From the NCBI GenBank assembly GCA_026647295.1, contig JAPKHB010000033.1, positions 1 to 18,645 of the forward strand: 18,645 nt of DNA, in the 5' to 3' direction. This DNA is from Planctomycetota bacterium (GTDB lineage: Bacteria; Planctomycetota; PLA2; JAEUHO01). The position numbers and the translations under genes are program-made. This document shows positions 14,088 to 18,645 of the stretch, piece by piece (the first letter of the stretch is position 1; the number at the start of each line of letters is the position of its first letter). The notes beneath the pieces were generated by a model that was given only the letters and a program-made list of their open reading frames with translations, was not told where the DNA came from and made no database searches.

Positions 14088-15392
14088 CTACCTGGCGGGG
14101 CCGGCGGGGAGCAGGGTCAGGGGGATCTCGACGCGGGCGCCCTCGCGCAGCACCACCAGGGGCAGCGGATCCCCGGGCCGGCGGGTGAGCCGCACCCAGG
14201 CCTGGAAGTGCTCCACGCTCTCGAAGTCGTGGCGCCCGGCCACCTCGACCACCACGTCGCCCTTGCGCAGGCCCGCGTCAGCGGCGTGGCGGCCCGCGCG
14301 GGCCTTCTCGCCCCAGGTGACCAGGTAGCCCACGCGGAAGGCGAAGCGCCCGGCGGGCAGGCCCAGCGCCGCCTTCTCCTGTGGCGTCAACGCCGGCCCG
14401 CCAAAGCCCGGCTCGGGTTCCAGTCGCCACTTGGTCGGGCGCCAGGCGAAGGTGGCCGGATCGGGCGTGCGCCAGCCCGGGGGCAACTCGAGCGCGGCCT
14501 CGCGTTCGGCGTCCCCCCGCGCCAGGCGCAGCGCGAGGCGGCCGCCGGCGCCGGCGGTGCCCTCCAGCACGCGCTGCACGTCGCCGAAGGTCGCGACCCG
14601 CCGCCCGCCCAGGTCGAGGATCCGGTCGCCGGCGGCGAGACCCGCGCGGGCGGCCGCCGAGCCGGCCACGACCGCGCGGACGCGCACGCCGTCATCGCGG
14701 TCCAGGCGCAACCCCACCTGCACGGGATCGGGCCAGCGGAAGGCGTCCTCCAGGCGCCAGCGCCCGGCGGCGCGGCGCTCCTCGAGGAGCGCGTCCTCGA
14801 CCATGTGGCAATGGAAGCACTTGGGCCGTTGGCCGGCCTGGATGCGGCGGGCCATGGCCGGCAGGGCTTCCACGGTGGGCCCGCGCGGCACGCGGGCGGG
14901 GCCCGGGCGGTGGCGGCGGAAGGACTCGAGGCCCGCCTCGAGCGCCCGGGCGAAGGACTCCGGCGAGAGGTGGGACTCCGCCCCGCTGGCGTCGCGCCCC
15001 CCGTAGGTGTGCAGCACGGTCCCGTCCGGGTGCAGGATCAGGGCGCAGAAGGTGAGCGCGAAGTCGAAGTCGAAGAGGCCGAGGTCGACGCCGGCCATGT
15101 CCTCGACGCGCACGCGCTCATAGGCGCGCAGCACGTCGGCGAATCGGGTGGGGGAACGGACGACCTGCCCGTCGAACTCGGCGCAGTCCTTTCAGGGCAC
15201 TCACCGGAAGACGGCGAGCAGGGGCCGGTCGCCCTCGCGGGCGGCGGCCAGCGCGGCCTTCCAGTCCGTCCCGAAGGCGAGCGCCTCGGAGGCCGGAGGG
15301 TCGCCTCGGGCTCCGCCGGGGCCCCCGAACAGGGCGAGGCCCAGGGCGAGGAACCCCGCGGCGGGGATCCAGGGGTGGGACGTCGGGCGCAT
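14088..15392 (-). CDS. Selenoprotein candidate: exported thioredoxin-like UxxU protein with CxxCH motif and two PDZ-like domains
   Basis: Read through two TGA codons as selenocysteine, this frame gives 434 aa. Residues 1-30 are a signal peptide. A thioredoxin-like region (about 38-175) starts DWKAALAAAREGDRPLLAVFR, the helix-strand that precedes the redox site, then reads U64-V-P-U67-K-D-C70. Beyond it come LDLG-type sequence LGLFDFDFALTF and ILHPDGTVLHTYGGRD, the Trx-fold strands. CFHCH (192-196) is a c-type haem motif. PDZ-like domains follow at about 226-291 (GSAAARAGLAAGDRILDLGG) and 351-426 (AADAGLRKGDVVVEV). Both TGAs replace the CxxC cysteines exactly, and the frame is uninterrupted on both sides. 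ATG 15392 has GGAGGT four bases upstream. It acts outside the cytoplasm as a probable thiol/selenol oxidoreductase; its substrate is unknown. Related Cys-form proteins are, to my knowledge, common in Planctomycetota. Confidence 0.82.
15162..15188 (-). promoter_or_regulatory. Bacterial SECIS-like stem-loop directly after the two UGA codons
   Basis: On the minus strand, starting three bases after the second TGA: GAC-UGC-(G)-CCG, loop AGUUCGA, CGG-GCA-(G)-GUC. That is nine Watson-Crick pairs with two single-G bulges and a 7-nt loop whose second base is G (15177). Bacterial SECIS elements, read by SelB, are stem-loops inside the coding region with a G early in the apical loop, about 16-37 nt after the UGA. 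The loop starts 22 nt after the first TGA, within range, and 13 nt after the second, slightly short. An alternative lower stem, GGAC with GUCC, is also possible. Confidence 0.6.
15192..15203 (-). other. Two in-frame TGA (selenocysteine) codons, UxxU site
   Basis: Minus-strand codons TGA (15203-15201), GTG, CCC, TGA (15194-15192) encode Sec64-Val-Pro-Sec67. Elsewhere in the window TGA is an ordinary stop (for example at 793, 12715 and 15981) and Trp is TGG, so general reassignment of TGA is not supported. Conventional translation ends the protein after 63 residues. Confidence 0.75.
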
Positions 15393-15488
15393 GGGCACCT
15401 CCGGGGCGCGGCCCGGGGGTCCGGGGCGCCCGCCTCCATGCTGCCAGCGGCCCCGGGGCCCGCGCAATGCCCCGCGCGGCGCGCTTCC

Positions 15489-15498
15489 GGGTATACCC
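15489..15498. promoter_or_regulatory. Palindromic GGGTATACCC in the divergent promoter gap
   Basis: This perfect 10-bp palindrome lies in the 114-bp gap between the selenoprotein candidate (start 15392, -) and the SnoaL-like gene (start 15507, +). On the plus strand TATACC ends nine bases before ATG 15507, so it could be the -10 box of a near-leaderless SnoaL-like mRNA. Read on the other strand it could also serve the selenoprotein gene with a leader of about 90 nt. Confidence 0.35.
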
Positions 15499-15506
15499 CG
15501 CCGGCG

Positions 15507-15983
15507 ATGGGCTGGGCCCCCGAGACGACTTCCGGCGACCCGATCGCCGCCGACTGCCGCACGGAGGTGGTCGAGTTGCACCGCTTCCTGGGCTGGTGGA
15601 TGCGCGGCGAGGTGCCGGAGACCGACGCCGCCTTCGCGCTGGTGGCCGACGCGCTCGCCCCGGACTTCCTGTGGATCCCGCCCGAGGGCCCGGCGCGGGA
15701 CCGGGCGGCCACCCTGGCCGCGCTGCGCGCCGCGCACGCCGCCCACGCCGCCGCGCAGCCGCCGCCCAGGATCTGGATCGCCGCGTACCGCTGCCGGCCG
15801 CTCGGAGCCGACCACGCCCTGGCGGTGTACGAGGAGTGGCAGACCCGCGCCGGCGGCGACCGGGGCCGCCGCGTGACGGCGCTGTTTCGCCGCTCTCCCG
15901 ACCGCCCCAACGGCGTGGTCTGGGAGCACCGGCACGAAACCTGGCTGCCGGACGAGCCCGCGTTGGCGGGCCCCGGCGCCTGA
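15507..15983 (+). CDS. SnoaL/DUF4440-like (NTF2-fold) protein
   Basis: A 158-aa cytoplasmic protein with no signal peptide. The layout fits the NTF2-like fold of SnoaL/DUF4440 proteins: a first helix VELHRFLGWWMRGEV (22-36), a second helix ending ALAPDFLWIPPEGP (49-62), a helix RAATLAALRAAHAAH (66-80), then the strands IWIAAYRCRPLGADHALAVYEEW (about 89-111), RRVTALFRR (121-129) and GVVWEHRHETWL (136-147). Family members range from ketosteroid-isomerase-like enzymes to plain binding proteins; no catalytic residues can be assigned. The ATG has no Shine-Dalgarno sequence but sits just after a TATACC box. It is divergent from the selenoprotein candidate and convergent with the M24 peptidase gene 18 bases away. 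The family call is by pattern only. Confidence 0.72.
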   Translation: MGWAPETTSGDPIAADCRTEVVELHRFLGWWMRGEVPETDAAFALVADALAPDFLWIPPEGPARDRAATLAALRAAHAAHAAAQPPPRIWIAAYRCRPLGADHALAVYEEWQTRAGGDRGRRVTALFRRSPDRPNGVVWEHRHETWLPDEPALAGPGA

Positions 15984-16001
15984 CGCCCCGCGCGCGCGGG
16001 C

Positions 16002-17426
16002 TCACCCCCGGGCGCCCAGCGCCTCGGCCCGCACGGCCTCCAGGGCGGCGGGGGCCTTCGGGATGGCCGCGGTGAGGACCTCGGGCCCCGCGGGCGTGAC
16101 GCGCACGACGTCCTCGATGCGTACCCCCCCGACCGGCAGCCAACGGCGGGCCCGGTCCCAGGCGACGGCGTCGCCCAGGCGTTCGCGCGCCGCGGCGTCC
16201 TCGAGCAGCGGGCGCACGAAATACAGGCCCGGCTCGATCGTGACCACGAAGTCAGCCTCCATCGGCAGGTCGATGCGCAGGTACTTGAGCCCCGGCCGCG
16301 GGCTGCGCACGCGCCCCGGCGGGTAGCCGCCCACGTCGTGCGTGGACAGCCCGATCAGGTGGCCGAGGCCGTGGGGGAAGAAGACCGCGTGCGCGTCCTG
16401 CTCGACCAGCCCGTCGGCTTCGCCGCGGAGCAGGCCCAGGTGGACCAGGCCCTCGGCCAGCCCGCGGGCGGCCTCGAGGTGCAGGTCGCGAAACTCCACG
16501 CCGGGGGCCAGCGCGCCGATCGCCGCCTCCTGCACGCCCAGCACGACGTCGTACAGCGCCCGCTGCTCGGCGGAGAAGCGCGCCGCGACCGGCCAGGTGC
16601 GGGTGACGTCGCAGTCGTAACCCTCGACCTCGGCGCCCGCGTCCACCAACACCAGGTGCCCCGCCGCCAGCGGCGCGGCGCCCGGGGCCGCGTGCAGCAC
16701 GGCGCAGCGTTCGCCGCAGACCGCGATCGTCCCGTAGGCCGCCCGCTCCGCCCCCGCGAGCCCGAAGCCGTACTCCACCTCCAGGGCGAGCCGCCGCTCG
16801 CTCCAGCCGGGACGCGCGCGGCCCAACGCGCGCCCGTGCCCGGCGGCGGTGGCCGCCGCGGCGCACCGCATCTGGTCCAGTTCGAGCGCGTCCTTGCGCC
16901 GGCGCGCCGCCACCAGCGCGGCCCGGGCCGCCTCGCTCGCCCCGGCGTCGAACGCGAGGTCCTCGACCAGCGCGGCCCGCACGCCGTAGCCCCCCGGCCG
17001 CTCGAGCAGGTCCATGCTGCCCAGCAGGACGAGCGGGCGGGCGCCCAACCCGCCGAGCCACGCGGGCAGCTCGTCCCGGGGGCGGATGCGGGCAAGCCCC
17101 GTCGCCTCGGCGAGGTCCTCGAAGGACGGCGGGGCGTCGTGCCAGACCCGGTCCTCGGGATCGGCGACGGGGGCGTACAGGGTCCAGCCCTCGGCGGGAT
17201 CGTGGACGAGCACCTGGCCCATGGCGGCCCAACCGGCGAGGTAGCGGTGCTCGTCGTGCCCGCGGTAGGGGTGCTGCTGATCGGAGCCCTCGACGGCAAC
17301 CGGCAGGCCGGCCGGAACGAGGACCGTCGCCTCGGCGAGCGCCGGCGCGAGGCGCGCGCGCCGCGGGCGGAGCGCGTCCGCGCGCCTGGCGGGGCCGGGA
17401 TCGGACCGGGGGACTGCGGCATCCAT
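16002..17426 (-). CDS. M24-family aminopeptidase P-like metallopeptidase (Xaa-Pro aminopeptidase)
   Basis: This 474-aa protein has the two-domain build of aminopeptidase P: an N-terminal creatinase-like domain (about 25-175, with QQHPYRGHDEHRYLAG at 50-65) and a pita-bread catalytic domain (about 180-460). All five metal ligands are visible: Asp262 (VLVDAGAE), Asp273 (YDCDVTRTWPV), His356 (FPHGLGHLIGL), Glu398 (TIEPGLYF) and Glu438 (GVRIEDVV). The spacing fits proline-specific peptidases of the PepP type, which remove an N-terminal residue before proline and use two Mn ions. There is no signal peptide, so it is probably cytoplasmic. ATG 17426 has GGAG about nine bases upstream; the first 20 residues are poorly conserved-looking, so the start could be later. 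Confidence 0.93.
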   Translation of the reverse strand: MDAAVPRSDPGPARRADALRPRRARLAPALAEATVLVPAGLPVAVEGSDQQHPYRGHDEHRYLAGWAAMGQVLVHDPAEGWTLYAPVADPEDRVWHDAPPSFEDLAEATGLARIRPRDELPAWLGGLGARPLVLLGSMDLLERPGGYGVRAALVEDLAFDAGASEAARAALVAARRRKDALELDQMRCAAAATAAGHGRALGRARPGWSERRLALEVEYGFGLAGAERAAYGTIAVCGERCAVLHAAPGAAPLAAGHLVLVDAGAEVEGYDCDVTRTWPVAARFSAEQRALYDVVLGVQEAAIGALAPGVEFRDLHLEAARGLAEGLVHLGLLRGEADGLVEQDAHAVFFPHGLGHLIGLSTHDVGGYPPGRVRSPRPGLKYLRIDLPMEADFVVTIEPGLYFVRPLLEDAAARERLGDAVAWDRARRWLPVGGVRIEDVVRVTPAGPEVLTAAIPKAPAALEAVRAEALGARG

Positions 17427-17537
17427 CGCGGGGCTCCGGGGACGGGCCCGCCATTGGACCGCGCGGCCGGCGGGCGCGCCATGTTCAGGGGCGCTTCACC
17501 GCGGAGCGAAACCCGTCCCGTCTGGACCGGGTATGGC

Positions 17538-17691
17538 TATATCAGAGCACGGAGGCGCGCAGCCCGAACGGGGCTCGGACGCACGCCGCAAGGGAGGACC
17601 CGGCCGGTTCGGCCGGGTCAGGACAGCCCTCGGTCGCCCGGTCGTCCAGCCACCCGCCCCCTCGCCCGGGGGCGGTTCGAGGAGTCGCCGC
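17538..17691 (+). promoter_or_regulatory. Promoter and hairpin-rich leader of the DUF1800 lipoprotein gene (class unknown)
   Basis: TATATC at 17538-17543 is the most A/T-rich point of the area and a plausible -10 box. It leaves a leader of about 140 nt before ATG 17692. The leader can fold into three strong stems: AGCCC/GGGCT with loop GAACG (17561-17575); a perfect 10-bp stem GACCCGGCCG/CGGCCGGGTC with a GTT loop (17597-17619); and CCGCCCCC/GGGGGCGG (17654-17675) with a 6-nt loop, ending just before the GGAG ribosome-binding site. AGGG before and CCCT after the second stem could pair to enclose it. This layout suits a riboswitch or other cis-regulator, but I recognise no known class. Confidence 0.35.
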
Positions 17692-18645
17692 ATGCGCTTC
17701 CCGGCCCGCCGCTTGCCTCGTGTCCTTGGCGCCCTCGCCGTGTGCGCGGCGCTTGCCGCCTGCGGAGGCGGCGGCGGCTCGTCGGGCCCGGGCGGCGGTC
17801 CCGAGAACCTCGCCTACGGGACGCCCAGCGCCGTCTACCGGACCGACGTCGCGGTCGCGCCCAACGCCCCCACCTGGACCGGCGGCGACCCGACCTCGTT
17901 CACGGTCGCGCCCACGCTCCCCTCCGGCCTTGCGCTGGACCCGGCCACGGGCGTCATCACGGGCACTCCGCAGGCGCCCGCCACGCCGACGGCCCACACG
18001 GTCACGGCGTCCAACGGCGCCGGCCAGGACCAGGCCGTGGTGACGATCGAGGTGCTCTGGCACGAGAGCAAGAGCCTCGCCCCCAAGGCGCCGCTCACCG
18101 ACGACGACCTGCGCTACTTCCTGGACCGCACGCACTTTGGCTTCAGCCAGGCGCACTACGACCTCCTCACGGGGGCCGGCCTCTCCGCCTACCTGGACGC
18201 GATCACGACCATCACGCCCGCCCAGACCGCGCAACTCGAGGCGGACGCCACCACCGCCTACCTGCCCGATCCCGACTTCCCCAGCGCCGCGGGCCTGGCG
18301 CGCTGGTGGCTCTACGTGATGCTGCTCACGCCCAACCCCTTCCAGGAGTGCCTGGCGCTGCACTGGCACGACCACTTCGCCACGAGCCAGGCGGTGCTCG
18401 ACGAGGCCGCCCGGTACTGGTTCTCGGCGCACATGAACCTGCTGCGCCACGGCGCGGCGGGCAACCTGCGCACGCTCCTCCTCGCCCTGGCCCGCGACTG
18501 GGCCATGCTCGAGTGGCTCGACGGCATCCGCAACAACGGGAGTTCGCCCGAACTGGTCAACGAGAACTTCGCCCGCGAGTGGTTCGAGCTGTTCTGCCTG
18601 GGTGTGGACGTCCTGTACACGCAGCAGGACATCGTGGAGGCGGCC
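17692..18645 (+). CDS. DUF1800-family lipoprotein with Ig-like domain, 3' end outside the window
   Basis: The first 318 residues are present. The N-terminus (MRFPARRLPRVLGALAV..., lipobox LAAC at 21-24) is a lipoprotein signal, followed by a flexible Gly/Ser-rich stretch. Residues about 36-122 match the putative Ig-like (He_PIG) repeat, with LPSGLALDPATGVITGTP (79-96) as the marker, so this part probably extends from the membrane. From about 135 the DUF1800 domain begins: ARWWLYVMLLTPNPFQECLA, LHWHDHFATSQ, then NENFAREWFELFCLGVD and YTQQDIVEAA, close to the family's N-E-N-x-A-R-E-x-x-E-L-x-x-L-G motif but with bulky residues after ARE. DUF1800 proteins are surface or exported proteins of unknown reaction, often next to a DUF1501 gene. 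ATG 17692 has GGAG eight bases upstream. Confidence 0.9.
   Translation, partial: MRFPARRLPRVLGALAVCAALAACGGGGGSSGPGGGPENLAYGTPSAVYRTDVAVAPNAPTWTGGDPTSFTVAPTLPSGLALDPATGVITGTPQAPATPTAHTVTASNGAGQDQAVVTIEVLWHESKSLAPKAPLTDDDLRYFLDRTHFGFSQAHYDLLTGAGLSAYLDAITTITPAQTAQLEADATTAYLPDPDFPSAAGLARWWLYVMLLTPNPFQECLALHWHDHFATSQAVLDEAARYWFSAHMNLLRHGAAGNLRTLLLALARDWAMLEWLDGIRNNGSSPELVNENFAREWFELFCLGVDVLYTQQDIVEAA

Noticed and set aside
15192..15203. Nonsense mutations or a pseudogene at the two TGA codons
   Set aside because: Frame is kept on both sides, both stops are TGA, both sit on the CxxC cysteines, and a SECIS-like hairpin follows. Sequencing error remains possible but would need two identical errors.
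17580..17640. c-di-GMP (GEMM-I) riboswitch
   Set aside because: Only a faint GACGCAC resemblance; the conserved GGGACGCAAAGCC-like core and GNRA loop are missing.
1..18645. TGA read as Trp or Gly throughout (alternative genetic code)
   Set aside because: TGA ends several ordinary genes at the expected length (permease, O-methyltransferase, SnoaL-like gene), and no other gene has internal TGA.
1..18645. CRISPR arrays, insertion sequences or long direct repeats
   Set aside because: None seen; short GC-rich repeats are all explained by composition.

Overview
The window is very GC-rich DNA (well over 70% by eye) with about sixteen genes on both strands, mostly single genes or pairs. The best guess for the source is a high-GC Planctomycetota-like bacterium. 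Reasons: HEAT-repeat secreted proteins, one fused to a von Willebrand A domain; a DUF1800 lipoprotein with an Ig-like domain; a thioredoxin-CxxCH-PDZ exported protein; a GAF-SpoIIE phosphatase; and a mix of clear GGAGG leaders and starts placed almost on top of a -10-like box. This assignment is inference; there is no rRNA or other taxonomic marker here.

Layout. 1-123: the end of a caspase-like domain that stops abruptly after its GHG motif. 137-1977 (-): a LolD/MacB-type ABC ATPase and its FtsX-like permease, overlapping by 4 nt. 2086-3372 (-): a GAF plus PP2C/SpoIIE phosphatase. 3645-5055 (+): a carbamoyltransferase of the N-acetyl/N-succinylornithine type, then a single-cluster ferredoxin. 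5083-7554 (-): two exported HEAT-repeat proteins, the upstream one ending in a VWA domain with a damaged metal site. 7664-8863 (+): glycine C-acetyltransferase (kbl), convergent with a thiolase (8903-10087, -). 10233-11435 (+): an MqnD-like protein with a Lys/Ala/Pro-rich tail and altered active-site residues. 11482-13721 (-): an exported protein of unknown function, an O-methyltransferase and a 96-aa arm-domain-like protein. 14088-15392 (-): the selenoprotein candidate described below. 15507-15983 (+): a SnoaL/DUF4440-like protein. 16002-17426 (-): an M24 aminopeptidase. 17692 to the end (+): a DUF1800 lipoprotein behind a hairpin-rich leader.

The main discovery candidate is the gene at 14088-15392 (-). 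Conventional translation breaks it at two in-frame TGA codons, nine bases apart, with coding sequence of one frame on both sides. The two TGAs fall exactly where a thioredoxin-like CxxC motif belongs, giving U-V-P-U-K-D-C. A stable bulged stem-loop with a G in its apical loop lies directly downstream, in the position of a bacterial SECIS element. The simplest reading is an exported selenoprotein of 434 aa: signal peptide, thioredoxin-like domain with a UxxU site, CxxCH haem-c motif, and two PDZ-like domains. Ordinary gene calling would cut it into a short 5' piece and a headless 3' piece.

Other points of interest are probable loss or change of catalytic residues in the MqnD-like protein, the carbamoyltransferase and the VWA domain, two structured leaders, and a recurring TACCCT-type -10 box. 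The genes are mostly functionally unrelated neighbours; only the ABC pair and perhaps the two HEAT genes look like true functional units.
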